Assembly: GCA_963811905.1 (NCBI GenBank)
Contig: CAWETK010000006.1
Coordinates: 1 to 64,000 of the forward strand
Length of the DNA: 64,000 nucleotides
Reading direction: 5' to 3'
Source: DATFVA01 sp963811905
GTDB lineage: Bacteria > Bacteroidota > Ignavibacteria > Ignavibacteriales > Ignavibacteriaceae
Shown here: in pieces, positions 25,680-35,351 of the stretch
Layout of the letters: every line of letters begins with the position of its first letter
Position numbering within the stretch: position 1 is the stretch's first letter
The notes under the pieces: model-generated
What the model was told of the DNA's origin: nothing
Database searches by the model: none
What the model saw: the letters and a program-made list of their open reading frames with translations, nothing else
Position numbers and translations under genes: made by a program

Positions 25680-26111
25680 ATGAGTTCTAAAATCAATAAG
25701 TTATTCGACAAGTTTTCATTCTTTATTTCACGCTTTGCCGGCAGCAGTTTTGCATTTGGCGCGGCATTTTCCCTGATAATCCTTTGGCTTCTATCCGGAC
25801 CGGTATTTCATTACTCGGATACATGGCAGCTTATAATAAATACAGGGACAACAATAATCACATTCCTTATGGTCTTTCTTATCCAGCGAACGCAGAATAA
25901 AGACTCGACTGCACTCCAGCTGAAGCTGAACGAATTAATCGCTGCAACAAAAGGCGCGAGTGATACTCTCATTGATATTGAAAGTCTGACGGAAGAGCAG
26001 CTTGACGCAATACACAAGTACTATTCTGTCCTTGCAGAACAGACAAAAAAACAATCAAGTGTAAAAAGAAGTCATTCTGTAGCTAAAGCCAAGCAGATAT
26101 CAGAAAAATAG
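25680..26111 (+). CDS. low-affinity iron permease family protein
   Basis: 143 aa. Two membrane helices (FAFGAAFSLIILWLLSGPVF and WQLIINTGTTIITFLMVFLI) joined by HYSDT, followed by the family motif QRTQNKDSTALQLKLNEL and a helical acidic tail (LIDIESLTEEQLDAIHKYY). This matches small bacterial proteins annotated as low-affinity iron permeases after yeast Fet4. Transport by the bacterial members is inferred from homology. It stands alone, 100 nt before the old-yellow-enzyme pseudogene. Confidence 0.85.
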   Translation: MSSKINKLFDKFSFFISRFAGSSFAFGAAFSLIILWLLSGPVFHYSDTWQLIINTGTTIITFLMVFLIQRTQNKDSTALQLKLNELIAATKGASDTLIDIESLTEEQLDAIHKYYSVLAEQTKKQSSVKRSHSVAKAKQISEK

Positions 26112-26215
26112 AAAATCAGCAGGGGTTTCAGAAAGCACATCCCGGGGCACAATTAACTTAAAACTTCATTATGTTAATCCTGATATTTTTATCATTCTAT
26201 TCAAGAGGAAAAAAA

Positions 26216-27279
26216 TTGAGCGTTCTTTTTTCACCGCTTAAGATCAGAGATACTGTACTGAAGAACAGAATCGCGGTTTCTCCTATGTGTCAGTACTCCA
26301 GTGAGAACGGGATGCCAACCGACTGGCATTTCATTCATCTCGGCTCGCGTGCTGTAGGAGGAGCTGCCCTGGTAATGATGGAAGCAACAGCAGTTTCCCC
26401 TGAAGGGAGAATTTCTCCCGATGACGCAGGGATATGGAGTGATGAACACGCTGATGCCTATAAAAGGATCACTGATTTCATATCCTCCCGGAATGTCTGT
26501 CCCCGGCATTCAGCTTGCGCATGCAGGAAGAAAGGCTTCAACTTATTCGCCATGGAAAGGAAAAGGAGAAGTCAGTCCGGAAGAAGGAGGATGGCAGACA
26601 ATCGGCCCGTCGGCAGTTCCATTTGCGGATGATTACCCTCTTCCTGTTGAAATGTCGGGTGATGATATTCGTTTGGTAATCCGTCAGTTTAAAGCGGCAG
26701 CCGAAAGAAGTATGAGAGCAGGCTTCAGGTTAATTGAGCTTCATATGGCTCACGGATACCTTGTACACGAATTTCTATCTCCCCTTTCCAACCTCCGCAA
26801 AGATGAATACGGAGGCAGTCTTGAGAACAGGTGCAGACTTGCCCTGGAAATTTCTGAAACGGTGAGAAACACTATTCCTCAGAATTTCCCGCTATTTGTC
26901 CGTATTTCTGCAAGCGACTGGGTTGAAGGCGGCTGGGATATTGACCAGTCTGTTCAGCTTGCAAAATGGTTAAAAGAAAAAGGTGCGGATTTGATTGACT
27001 GCTCCAGCGGGGGAAATGCTGCTGAAGCAAAAATTCCTGTAGGACCCGGCTACCAGGTTCCTTTCTGCTGAGAGGATTAAAAAAGAAGCAGGAATAATAA
27101 CCGGCGCAGTGGGGGCTATTACTTCACCTGTACAGGCCGAGACTATTATAAGAACAGGGCAGGCGGATATAGTTCTGCTTGCCAAAGAAATGCTGCGGAA
27201 TCCATACTGGCCGCTTTATGCTGCAAAGCTCCTTAATGCTGAAGCCGACTGGCCTGATCAGTACCTGAGAGCCAGGTAG
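26216..27279 (+). pseudogene. old yellow enzyme (YqjM-type NADPH dehydrogenase), two frameshifts
   Basis: Reads as one protein of about 350 aa over three frames. Part 1 (TTG at 26216 after AGAGGAAAA) has LKNRIAVSPMCQYSSENG and GRISPDDAGIW. Part 2 (from about 26490) has VPGIQLAHAGRKAS, ELHMAHGYLVHEFLSPL, DEYGGSLENR and ISASDWVEGGW. Part 3 (from about 27066) has AERIKKEAGIITGAVG and ADIVLLAKEMLRNPYWP. These are diagnostic of the FMN-dependent OYE family. The second junction looks like one extra base in CCTTTCTGCTGAGAGG. All catalytic motifs remain, so the gene is freshly broken or the indels are sequencing errors. Confidence 0.85.
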
Positions 27280-27290
27280 AATAATCCTTA

Positions 27291-29060
27291 CTACGAGGAT
27301 CGGGTAATATATGACAACTCGTCTTCTGATTCCCCTGCCGGAATCCTGAAATATATTCTGACCTCAGTTCCACCTGTTCTCCTGTATTCTACTTGTCCAT
27401 CGATCTGTGTTAACAAAGTTTTGACAATTGAAAGTCCGAGAGTTTGCGCATTTTCAATATTAAAATTTTCAGGCAGCCCGATCCCGTTATCTTTAATCAT
27501 ACAAGTATAACAGTCATCATGCTCCTTTTTTAAGGATATAAGGATTTTACCGCTTTCATGCTCAGGGAAGGCATACTTAATAGCATTGGTCACCAGTTCA
27601 CTGATTATAAGTCCCAGGGTCATTGTTGTACCTATTTCAGCTGAGACATCCTCTAATTCCAGCCTTGTGCCTATTCTGGCAGCATTTGTATTATACAGGT
27701 TCAGTAAATACACTACCAGTTCATTTATATATTCCTTCAGGTTTATCTTCGCCAGGTTTTTTGATTTGTAGAGCTTTTCGTGAATCAGGGCTATCGATCT
27801 TATTCTCAACTGGCTGGACTTGAAAGTTTCCCGGATCTCAGGATTTTCAAGGTTATTCGCCTGGAGATTTAATAAACTTGAAATAATCTGCAGGTTATTC
27901 TTTACACGGTGATGAACTTCCTTTAACAGAATTTCTTTTTCCTTCAGGGAATTCTCAAGGAGTTCATTTTTTTCTTCAACTTCGTTTATTTTCTTTTCGA
28001 GTTCATCCTTAGAATTTCTGATCTTCGCAGACATTTCATTGAAACTATCAGCAAGCACCCCGAGTTCATCATTTCTGTTTAGTTCAATACGCGAGAAATA
28101 ATTTCCTTCAGCAATTTTAGCCGCAGCCATACTTAATGTATTGAGGGGTCTGGTAATATTTCTGCTTAAGATCCAGGTAACTGCAAGTCCTATTACAAGG
28201 AGAATTATACCGAATATAATCACCCACTTAAGAAAGCTACTGGTATCCTTCAGTATCAGGTCTTTACTCAATTCCACAATACAAATCCAGGGGGTTCCCG
28301 GGATAGGGTTCTCCTCTGCGATAACATGATCTCCGCGCAGGCTTGTATATTCAAGTGAATGCTCAGTACGTTTTGCAGTCAGCCTGGGGTCATTTATTAT
28401 TACTGAAAGGTTGGTCCAGAGTGAACTGTCTTTGTTGCCGACAAGAATATTTGCATTTCGTCCTAATAAATGCGTCAGCTGCTCTATTGCTGCTTTTGTA
28501 GCATGTACTCTTCTCCATCTTACGACATAACCATAGATCTGGCTGCTCTCGGAAACAGGAATTACCATGGGAAATATCACAGTATCCCCCTTCGACCTTA
28601 AATTTCCGACAAAATATCCGACGGGAGAAGCGGCAATACTGAAGGATGAATCGCTGAGATTTGAATACGAAAAATTTTGATTGGTACTATAGATCAGTTT
28701 TTTGTTTTTACTCCACAATTGAACAGCCTGTGTAAGGGTATCGTACTTAAATTTTATTTCGTTATAGTTATCCAGGGACTTTTTATTTTTATCGTCCGGA
28801 TTTATCAGAAAATTAAATACCGCGTCTGATTGAGCAGCCTGCCCGGTAATTGAAACAAGGTTACGTGCCTGCAGACCGAGAATAGAGCTGAACTGCCGTG
28901 TTAAAGTATTAAGCCGGTCATATCCTGCAGCAAGGGAATTCTGTCTGACAGTAAAATATGAGTAGCTTATGAACACCGCCAGTGAAACAAACAAAAGACT
29001 AAAAATGAAAATCGGAAGTCTTTTTTCTATTGAGTAGTTCATGAATCTGATTCTTTTCAT
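27291..29060 (-). CDS. membrane sensor histidine kinase (HisKA_2 type)
   Basis: 589 aa. Helix 1 (LPIFIFSLLFVSLAVFISYS), an extracytoplasmic sensing domain of about 240 residues, helix 2 (WVIIFGIILLVIGLAVTWIL), a HAMP region (RNITRPLNTLSMAAAKIAEG), a coiled coil (SKDELEKKINEVEEKNELLE), then the HisKA_2 box EVHHRVKNNLQIISSLLN with His383 as likely phospho-acceptor, and a HATPase domain (SELVTNAIKYAFPEHESG, DNGIGLPENF). Met 8 (MNYSIEKRLP) is an alternative start. It lies 42 nt downstream of the TonB receptor on the same strand and is probably co-transcribed. No response regulator is adjacent. Confidence 0.9.
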   Translation of the reverse strand: MKRIRFMNYSIEKRLPIFIFSLLFVSLAVFISYSYFTVRQNSLAAGYDRLNTLTRQFSSILGLQARNLVSITGQAAQSDAVFNFLINPDDKNKKSLDNYNEIKFKYDTLTQAVQLWSKNKKLIYSTNQNFSYSNLSDSSFSIAASPVGYFVGNLRSKGDTVIFPMVIPVSESSQIYGYVVRWRRVHATKAAIEQLTHLLGRNANILVGNKDSSLWTNLSVIINDPRLTAKRTEHSLEYTSLRGDHVIAEENPIPGTPWICIVELSKDLILKDTSSFLKWVIIFGIILLVIGLAVTWILSRNITRPLNTLSMAAAKIAEGNYFSRIELNRNDELGVLADSFNEMSAKIRNSKDELEKKINEVEEKNELLENSLKEKEILLKEVHHRVKNNLQIISSLLNLQANNLENPEIRETFKSSQLRIRSIALIHEKLYKSKNLAKINLKEYINELVVYLLNLYNTNAARIGTRLELEDVSAEIGTTMTLGLIISELVTNAIKYAFPEHESGKILISLKKEHDDCYTCMIKDNGIGLPENFNIENAQTLGLSIVKTLLTQIDGQVEYRRTGGTEVRIYFRIPAGESEDELSYITRSS

Positions 29061-29102
29061 AACTGCAGTCAGTTTAAGTTTACAAATATGCTTTCGTAAT
29101 TA

Positions 29103-31427
29103 TCATATATTGAACATAACATTAAATAAAATCCTCTCAGGCATCTGCGGAGAACCATTATAATCCCAGTATCTCTCATCAGTAAGGTTATCAATGGTCA
29201 GGTTAAGTCTGAGCCATACATAATTGTAAAACAAGCTGCCTTTAACAATAGTGTATGATGGTATAGTGAGAGTATTAAGATCGTCGTAAAAATAATCACT
29301 GCTGTAATTCAGTCCTCCGCCTAATCCCAATCCGCTCAATATACCCGATTGAATGCTATAACTTACCCACAATGTTGCCATATGTTCCGGGACACCGAGG
29401 GGGCGTTTACCTTCATGCGACGGATCGGCTTTTTCAAACTTACTTTTGTTATAAGCATAGCCAAGTAAGATGTTTAAACCTTTTACCGGGTTAGTCCTTA
29501 TATCAGCATCAATTCCGCTGCTGACCTGTGTCCCATCCTGAACTGAAAGGAGCGGATTAGAGGGATCTTTTCTAACTTTATCAGAAACTTTAATATCGTA
29601 ATAACTTAGAGTTGCTGAGAACCGGCTGCCGAACAGGTCAGTTTTGATTCCGCCTTCAAACTGGTTAGCAAACTCAGGATCAAAACTTTGTCCCTGTATA
29701 TTGGAAGTGATATAATTGAACCCCTGCATATAATTTCCAAAAACTGAGAGTTGGTCATTGATAAGCTGATATGTAATGCCGGCCTGCGGACTGAAGGTAC
29801 CCTGGTTAAATGGTTTAGAATTATAAGTACCAGATACCAGGTTCTTCGTACCGTTGTAATCCATATAGTCATATCTCAGTCCAAGCATAACATCTAATTT
29901 ATCAGTTAAACTTACGATATCATTTGCATACACCGAGTAGGAATTTCTACTTTCATCGGACCGAAGCGATAAATCATACCGGGATCTAAGTTTCGCCGCA
30001 TTAAGTACCGGTGATGTACCCTTCCGGTAATTCAAAGTATCTGCAGTCAGGATGATAGAGGCAGATGAGAGAACATCCACCCACTGGTAATCAAATCCTC
30101 CGAGGAAACGGTTGTTTATTTTCCCTATCAGAAAATTGCCGGAAAGCTCAGGCTGAATATCGAATGTATTAATATCTCCGTTGAAGTCATAAATCCTGCG
30201 GAAAAGCAACGAATCATTAATAAACACAGGTATAACACTGGAGCCATAATATGAATAATCAGCGACGGCAAAATTCGAACTTAACTTCCACCCGCCGGAA
30301 AGCTTATAATCAATTCTTGAATAATAATTATTTGAAACAGCCGGAGGATGAGTAAGCTTTTCTGAGCTATAGGATTTGAAATAATCTGTTTTGATCTGCT
30401 TAATGCTGCTCTTTCCAAGTCCTGCTGCTCCCCCGAACAATGTATTGGCGGAGAGATCTATTTTATTAAATTCAGCTTCAATGAGAATACTGAAATCATC
30501 ATTTGGTTTAAATAAAAAAACAGGGGCTATAACCGATGTTTTTTTATAACCGTAATCCTGGAAACTTCCTTCAGAATGAAAAGCTGCATTTACTCTCATC
30601 AGCAGACTATTATCTTCATTAAGAGGGAGGTTAACATCGCCGTAGTACCGTTGAAGGTTAAAACTGCCTAAAGTCATCCCGGCACTATAATAAGGCGACG
30701 TGAACGGTTTCTTAGTGACACGGTTGATAAAGCCGCCGTACCCTATACCCCAGGTACCGTATACAGGCCCTGAAGGGCCACGGATCAATTCGATTCTTTC
30801 AATTACCTGGGGATCACCGCCATCGGGACTGAAACTATAGACACCGTTCTTAATGAATGAGTTTGTCAGGAATCCGCGGATAAATATTCCTGTAATTCCC
30901 GTAGCATTTTCAGAAGATATATTTCCTCCCGGGATTGAAGCAAGGGCTGATGAATATTCAACGATATTCTGCTCATTAAGAAGTTCAGGTGTTGCTGAGC
31001 TATATGACTGCGGATTTTCAATATCTTTCACAGGCAGTTTCGCTACATATTCGCTTTGAGGGTTTTCGAATTTATTAATTTTGTTAGCATTTACCACAAC
31101 TTCAGCCAGTTCTTTGGGGGATCTTTCAAGAACGATATCAGCATAGACATTATCCCCGGTTTTTAACATCACCTTAATTTCTTTAGTTCTGTATCCCACC
31201 GAAGAAACTTTCATTGTATAAATACCCGGATTAAGATTAGAAATTTCAAATTTTCCGTTTTTATCCGTATAACTACCGAAATTGGTCCCCTCGATACTGA
31301 TATTTACCAGTTCAGCAGGATTTCCCTCCGTATTTAAAACTGTTCCTTTAATAGTGCTTTGATAATTCTGGGCAGCAGCAGAAACATTTAACAATATTAT
31401 AAGCAGGAATAAGGCAATAATTTTCAT
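29103..31427 (-). CDS. TonB-dependent siderophore-type receptor
   Basis: 774 aa from Met at 31427 (an ATG four codons upstream is also possible). Signal peptide (KIIALFLLIILLNVSAAAQ), an N-terminal carboxypeptidase-regulatory-like domain (STIKGTVLNTEGNPAELVNI ... VSSVGYRTKEIKV), a plug (TGIFIRGFLTNSFIKNGVYS, IERIELIRGPSGPVYG) and a 22-strand-type barrel with C-terminal LTIDNLTDERYWDYNGSP. The plug and barrel motifs resemble ferric-siderophore receptors, so ferric chelate uptake is the likely role, but copper chelates cannot be excluded in this setting. The sensor kinase gene follows 42 nt later. Confidence 0.92.
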   Translation of the reverse strand: MKIIALFLLIILLNVSAAAQNYQSTIKGTVLNTEGNPAELVNISIEGTNFGSYTDKNGKFEISNLNPGIYTMKVSSVGYRTKEIKVMLKTGDNVYADIVLERSPKELAEVVVNANKINKFENPQSEYVAKLPVKDIENPQSYSSATPELLNEQNIVEYSSALASIPGGNISSENATGITGIFIRGFLTNSFIKNGVYSFSPDGGDPQVIERIELIRGPSGPVYGTWGIGYGGFINRVTKKPFTSPYYSAGMTLGSFNLQRYYGDVNLPLNEDNSLLMRVNAAFHSEGSFQDYGYKKTSVIAPVFLFKPNDDFSILIEAEFNKIDLSANTLFGGAAGLGKSSIKQIKTDYFKSYSSEKLTHPPAVSNNYYSRIDYKLSGGWKLSSNFAVADYSYYGSSVIPVFINDSLLFRRIYDFNGDINTFDIQPELSGNFLIGKINNRFLGGFDYQWVDVLSSASIILTADTLNYRKGTSPVLNAAKLRSRYDLSLRSDESRNSYSVYANDIVSLTDKLDVMLGLRYDYMDYNGTKNLVSGTYNSKPFNQGTFSPQAGITYQLINDQLSVFGNYMQGFNYITSNIQGQSFDPEFANQFEGGIKTDLFGSRFSATLSYYDIKVSDKVRKDPSNPLLSVQDGTQVSSGIDADIRTNPVKGLNILLGYAYNKSKFEKADPSHEGKRPLGVPEHMATLWVSYSIQSGILSGLGLGGGLNYSSDYFYDDLNTLTIPSYTIVKGSLFYNYVWLRLNLTIDNLTDERYWDYNGSPQMPERILFNVMFNI

Positions 31428-31724
31428 AAAAAAGTGCAAAGAGCTTATATCCGGTTTAATGGTACTATGTTATCTCGATAGAATCAATACTGGTAAAATT
31501 GAAGCTAAATTTCCAATAAAAACACTAAAGTTTTTTGTCCAAAATCACATTAAACCCTGATTTGAGATAAATAAAAACACAAACCATGTGACGTCAGGAG
31601 ATTTGATAGTCCTGGTCAGCAGTCAAGGGATTAAAGATCACAGAATAAATTAAGGCACCGGTGTAAATTGGCAATAAAGCCATCTGCTCCTTTAATAGTG
31701 AGATCATCCTATTACGATGAGCAA

Positions 31725-31754
31725 CCCCCCGTTTTTCACGGGGGGATTTTTTTT
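31725..31754 (+). terminator. rho-independent terminator without an upstream gene
   Basis: CCCCCCG / CGGGGGG stem with TTTTTCA loop and an ATTTTTTTT tail, reading on the + strand. The region 31440-32090 has no gene on that strand before it, which suggests an unannotated short transcript. Confidence 0.75.
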
Positions 31755-31797
31755 CTCCTTTTTTAGTGTCCAATATCAGAGTGTTTAAAAATATCCT

Positions 31798-31878
31798 ATA
31801 ATATATTTATCTCCAGAATACAAATAATTAAAACCCACTCCTTAAAACCCGGAGAATTCAGCTTTTCCGGGTTTTTTA
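31798..31878 (+). ncRNA. possible small RNA ending in a terminator
   Basis: A TATAAT-like box near 31796-31801 is followed by about 45 nt and a terminator (ACCCGGA ... TTCCGGGTTTTTT, 31847-31877). No open reading frame fits. This is a guess from signals only. Confidence 0.25.
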
Positions 31879-32090
31879 TTTAGCCTGCCGTGAATTGACC
31901 TGGAAACCTAAAATGAAGCCTTTCATCTATCAATCATCTGCCATATTACATAAGAAGATTTGATTTTTTCTGAGCCCGGAAGAAACTTATAAAAGAAAAT
32001 AAGAAATCTATAAGGCTTACCACTTCCTCAGACTATATATTGGCACTGTAACAAGAATTGATAAAATGATCCAATGAAAGGAGAAAAAAA

Positions 32091-32492
32091 ATGAAGTCGA
32101 AGATTTTAGTTCCGATGGTAATTTTACTGGTTGCCGGATTTTCTATTTTGCTTGCTCAAAATAAACCTGACAGCCAATTACTGAAAAACCAGAAAACGCA
32201 GAATGAGGCAATACATGAAATCATCACAAATCCTGAGATGATGCATAATTTTATGCAGCAGCTGACTGATAATCCTGAAGCTATGAACAATATGATGGGT
32301 TATATGATGCAGAATCAGGGGGCGCGGAGGATGATGATGAACAATATGTTCTCAGAAGCAAACAAGGATACCTCATTCACAAATTATATGTATAATATGA
32401 TGGACGATTACCCGCAGATGTGGAATTATATGAGAAGCATGATGGGCAATCATGGAATGATGCATGGCGGAATGATGGGGAATCAGAAATAG
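32091..32492 (+). CDS. Met-rich secreted protein
   Basis: 133 aa. Signal peptide (KILVPMVILLVAGFSILLAQ) and a mature region with more than 20 methionines in MM pairs (NPEMMHNFMQQLTDNPEAMN, MMGYMMQNQGARRMMMNNMF, GNHGMMHGGMMGNQK). Met clusters like these bind Cu(I) or Ag(I) in periplasmic proteins. AAAGGAGAA lies 7 nt before the ATG. Convergent with the DUF4396-like gene. Probably a copper buffer; family not named. Confidence 0.75.
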   Translation: MKSKILVPMVILLVAGFSILLAQNKPDSQLLKNQKTQNEAIHEIITNPEMMHNFMQQLTDNPEAMNNMMGYMMQNQGARRMMMNNMFSEANKDTSFTNYMYNMMDDYPQMWNYMRSMMGNHGMMHGGMMGNQK

Positions 32493-32550
32493 AATAATGA
32501 TCATCAGGAATTGTCGGGTCGGAATAAGTTCTTACCCGGCAGATTTCTGG

Positions 32551-33249
32551 TCACCCCATTCCATGTTTCCAGCCAATCTTAACCAGCAGCCAGTTCATTG
32601 GATACGTTGCAATAGCGCCAACGATTAATCCCAGGGCACCAAAACCCCAGAAAGCTGCAGTATCCGGTTTTGGGGGATGGCCGACAACATTTGGGGTAAC
32701 GAATTTCATTACTAATCCCATTCCCAGCATCACTGTTATCATTGAGAAAAATTCAGCCCGCCCTCCTTTCCATAGTGACATTAAAGGCGAATTACCCATC
32801 TCTCTCATTGCAATATACTGGAAAATAAACCATCCAAAAGCGAAACCAACAGCATATTCAAACCAGAATTCTGTCCAGAATTTAAAACCAATAATTCTGG
32901 AGATAACCATAGCCGTCATTATGCCGAGCCCGTCTCCCCCCACGCAATGTATAACAGACCCGATAACTTTTTTCCAGACCGGCTTCACATAATTTTGAAA
33001 CAGTTTTTTTTCCTCCTCCCCTGAGTACTTTTCAATATCCGGGGGACGGCAGCTTGCCAGGTATAGCCAGAACCCGATCACGGAAAAGAAAATAATTATA
33101 ACAATCCATCCGGGTTTAAGCGCAAGATTTACCCGGGTATTTACATATAATTCATCATTAAGGGTCCAGCCGGCGGCAAACAAGCCGGTGATATACCAGG
33201 CTGCAACAAAGTAAGGGTTCATTAGAAATCCGAGGAAGGAAAAATCCAT
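32551..33249 (-). CDS. membrane protein, DUF4396-like
   Basis: 232 aa with about six membrane helices. Features that recall DUF4396: VIHCVGGDGLGIMTA in a helix and the C-terminus YPMNWLLVKIGWKHGMG. His, Cys and Met residues within helices could bind metal. Function unknown; DUF4396 proteins often lie near copper or cation transport genes. It is divergent from the cytochrome c gene at 33401. Confidence 0.65.
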   Translation of the reverse strand: MDFSFLGFLMNPYFVAAWYITGLFAAGWTLNDELYVNTRVNLALKPGWIVIIIFFSVIGFWLYLASCRPPDIEKYSGEEEKKLFQNYVKPVWKKVIGSVIHCVGGDGLGIMTAMVISRIIGFKFWTEFWFEYAVGFAFGWFIFQYIAMREMGNSPLMSLWKGGRAEFFSMITVMLGMGLVMKFVTPNVVGHPPKPDTAAFWGFGALGLIVGAIATYPMNWLLVKIGWKHGMG

Positions 33250-33400
33250 TTTATGCTTACATTAGTTAAATAAAAAAAGATAGAATTTCTGCAGGAAAAT
33301 CACTTTGACTGCTGTCATTTTCACTATCTGTGTGATAGAGGCTTGTGTCACAATAACTTACTGATATTATCAGTTGATTTGAGAATATTAAAGTTTAAAA

Positions 33401-33940
33401 ATGAGGCATCATAAAATGAGATTTTTCGCCGGCGTCTTAGTTACAATAATTGTAATTATCATTATCGGGTTAATTATAATTTATTCGGGATGGTACAATG
33501 TAAGCGCAGCCAATAAAGAAAAGGGAATCACCAGGTGGGTGCTGAATACCACGATGGATAATTCGGTGGAGAAGCATTCTGAAGGGATAGTGGTTCCTGC
33601 TCTGAACTCTCCTGAAATGATAAAAGAAGGTTTTGCTCACTATAACGAAATGTGTAAAGGATGTCATGGTGCGCCGGGGAAAGAAGAAACCGAAATGGCA
33701 AAAGGTCTTAATCCTAAGGCACCTGATCTTTCACGGAGTGCGAAGGAAATGCCACCGGAAGAACTTTTCTGGGTAACCAAAAATGGTATTAAGATGACCG
33801 GTATGCCTGCATGGGGGGTAACTCATTCTGATGATAAGATCTGGGCAATAGTAGCTTTCCTGGATCAGCTTCCCGGTATGAGCGGAGCAAGTTATGATTC
33901 TATGGAAGCACATACTCCTAAAGAAAAAGAGATGGAGTAA
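33401..33940 (+). CDS. membrane-anchored c-type cytochrome
   Basis: 179 aa. An N-terminal uncleaved helix (FFAGVLVTIIVIIIIGLIII) anchors a periplasmic class I cytochrome domain with one haem site CKGCH (Cys85-His89) and probable axial Met in KMTGMPAWG. The acidic C-terminal tail ends KEKEME. A single-haem electron carrier on the outer face of the membrane. The Rieske gene follows on the opposite strand 24 bp later. A CcmF-like haem lyase is encoded 12 kb upstream. Confidence 0.9.
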   Translation: MRHHKMRFFAGVLVTIIVIIIIGLIIIYSGWYNVSAANKEKGITRWVLNTTMDNSVEKHSEGIVVPALNSPEMIKEGFAHYNEMCKGCHGAPGKEETEMAKGLNPKAPDLSRSAKEMPPEELFWVTKNGIKMTGMPAWGVTHSDDKIWAIVAFLDQLPGMSGASYDSMEAHTPKEKEME

Positions 33941-33964
33941 AACATTCCCCGCTTTTATTTAGTT

Positions 33965-34456
33965 TTATAAAGTTATAATCAGGGAATTATTTTCTACCCT
34001 TGTATTGTACGCGATCAGTTTGGAGGGAGCCGGTCCCTGCACCACATTTCCGGTCAGATCAAACCTGGAACCGTGACATGGGCAGACAAATACGTTATTC
34101 GTTCCGTCATAGTCGGTAACAAAACATCCCTGGTGGGTACATACACCTGAGATTGCTCTAAAAGTATCATCAGAGTTATGTTCCGCAAGTATGGCCTCAC
34201 TTCCTCCGGCATATTCCACCACAGCTCTTGTATTTTTTGCAGCTATCGGCGAAGAAGCATCAAGGCTTATACTTATCTCATTGTTTGATACCGAAGCCTG
34301 GATTATCTGCATTGCAGACACGCTGGGGGGGCCGGACGGACTGCTTCCTTTGCAGCTGTTCAATATTGTACTAACCAGTCCGCCGGCGGAAACTACGGCA
34401 ATAGTGCCTGCAGATTTTACCAGAAATTCTCTTCGTGATATTTTCACAGATCTCAT
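33965..34456 (-). CDS. Rieske [2Fe-2S] protein with twin-arginine signal
   Basis: 163 aa. Tat signal SRREFLVKSAGTIAVVSAGG followed by a Cys in LNSCKG that could be lipidated. The Rieske centre is formed by CTHQGC and CPCHGSRFDLTG. This resembles stand-alone Rieske proteins of the arsenite-oxidase small subunit or QcrA kind, but no partner oxidase or cytochrome b gene is adjacent. Electrons could flow to the nearby cytochrome c (inference). Confidence 0.9.
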   Translation of the reverse strand: MRSVKISRREFLVKSAGTIAVVSAGGLVSTILNSCKGSSPSGPPSVSAMQIIQASVSNNEISISLDASSPIAAKNTRAVVEYAGGSEAILAEHNSDDTFRAISGVCTHQGCFVTDYDGTNNVFVCPCHGSRFDLTGNVVQGPAPSKLIAYNTRVENNSLIITL

Positions 34457-34514
34457 ATTGAAAATTACAAAAACTTAGTTAGATGAAAACATCTATAAGC
34501 TGAATTATTATATT

Positions 34515-34844
34515 CTACCAGTCCATAAAAATAAAAAATACTGCCATTATAATCAGACCAAAACCAATCGCGTGATTCCATCTGAAGTGTATATTAAGGT
34601 ATAAAATTGAGAAGATTGTAAATACAGACAGAGTTATCGTTTCCTGTATGGTTTTTAACTGCACAACATTAAATTGTCCGTAACCAATCCGGTTTGCAGG
34701 AACCTGGAAACAATATTCAAAAAATGCAATTCCCCAGCTGATTAATATTACTTTCCATAGCAGGACATCTGTATACTTTAGATGCCCATACCAGGCTATC
34801 GTCATAAAAATGTTTGATATGGTGAGTAGAATAATAGTTCTCAT
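34515..34844 (-). CDS. DUF486-family small membrane protein
   Basis: 109 aa with four membrane helices. Recognised by IAWYGHLKY, ISWGIAFFEYCFQVPANRIG and QLKTIQETITLSVF, which are characteristic of DUF486 (drug/metabolite-transporter-like). Transport substrate unknown. It stands 59 bp from the Rieske gene start on the same strand. Confidence 0.9.
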   Translation of the reverse strand: MRTIILLTISNIFMTIAWYGHLKYTDVLLWKVILISWGIAFFEYCFQVPANRIGYGQFNVVQLKTIQETITLSVFTIFSILYLNIHFRWNHAIGFGLIIMAVFFIFMDW

Positions 34845-35025
34845 ATACTTCCCGTTAATAAATTAAGCGGGAAAATTAGAGCGAAAAATAATCACAGACA
34901 ATAGGGGCTGACTTTTGGGGTGAAGGGATATACCCGGGTTCAATTATAATTTAAAATAACCTCCCCGGAAGAAACTTTCAGTTAAAAAAGCAGGCTTTGA
35001 AAAACTGCAGTCTCAAAAAGGTCTC

Positions 35026-35259
35026 TCAGAATGATGATAATAGATACTTATACTGTGAATCATGCATCCTGTCAAGGAACTCCTCTGCTTTGAAATTATC
35101 ACCGCGAAGAACATAAAGACGGTATAGATCTGCAAGCGATCTGTCTTCATTTTTTTCGCGAAGATAAATTTCACGACTCGAGATTTTCCCGACCGGATTA
35201 AAGCCTTTCAGCAGTTCAAGCTCTTTCTTCGTGACATTATGTTCAAATATTGTTTCCAC
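35026..35259 (-). CDS. small soluble protein of unknown function
   Basis: 77 aa, charged and helical (KKELELLKGFNPVGKISSRE, SLADLYRLYVLRGDNFKAEE), ending YKYLLSSF. No family recognised. It lies 92 bp downstream of the long AMP-binding gene on the same strand. AAGGTGG lies just before the ATG. Confidence 0.6.
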   Translation of the reverse strand: METIFEHNVTKKELELLKGFNPVGKISSREIYLREKNEDRSLADLYRLYVLRGDNFKAEEFLDRMHDSQYKYLLSSF

Positions 35260-35351
35260 TCAACCACCTTTTTAATTCTGTAACAATTTAATACATAATA
35301 TGAGGATGACCTTTGAAAAATATCACAAATAACGGGTAAAAAACAGTCCCT

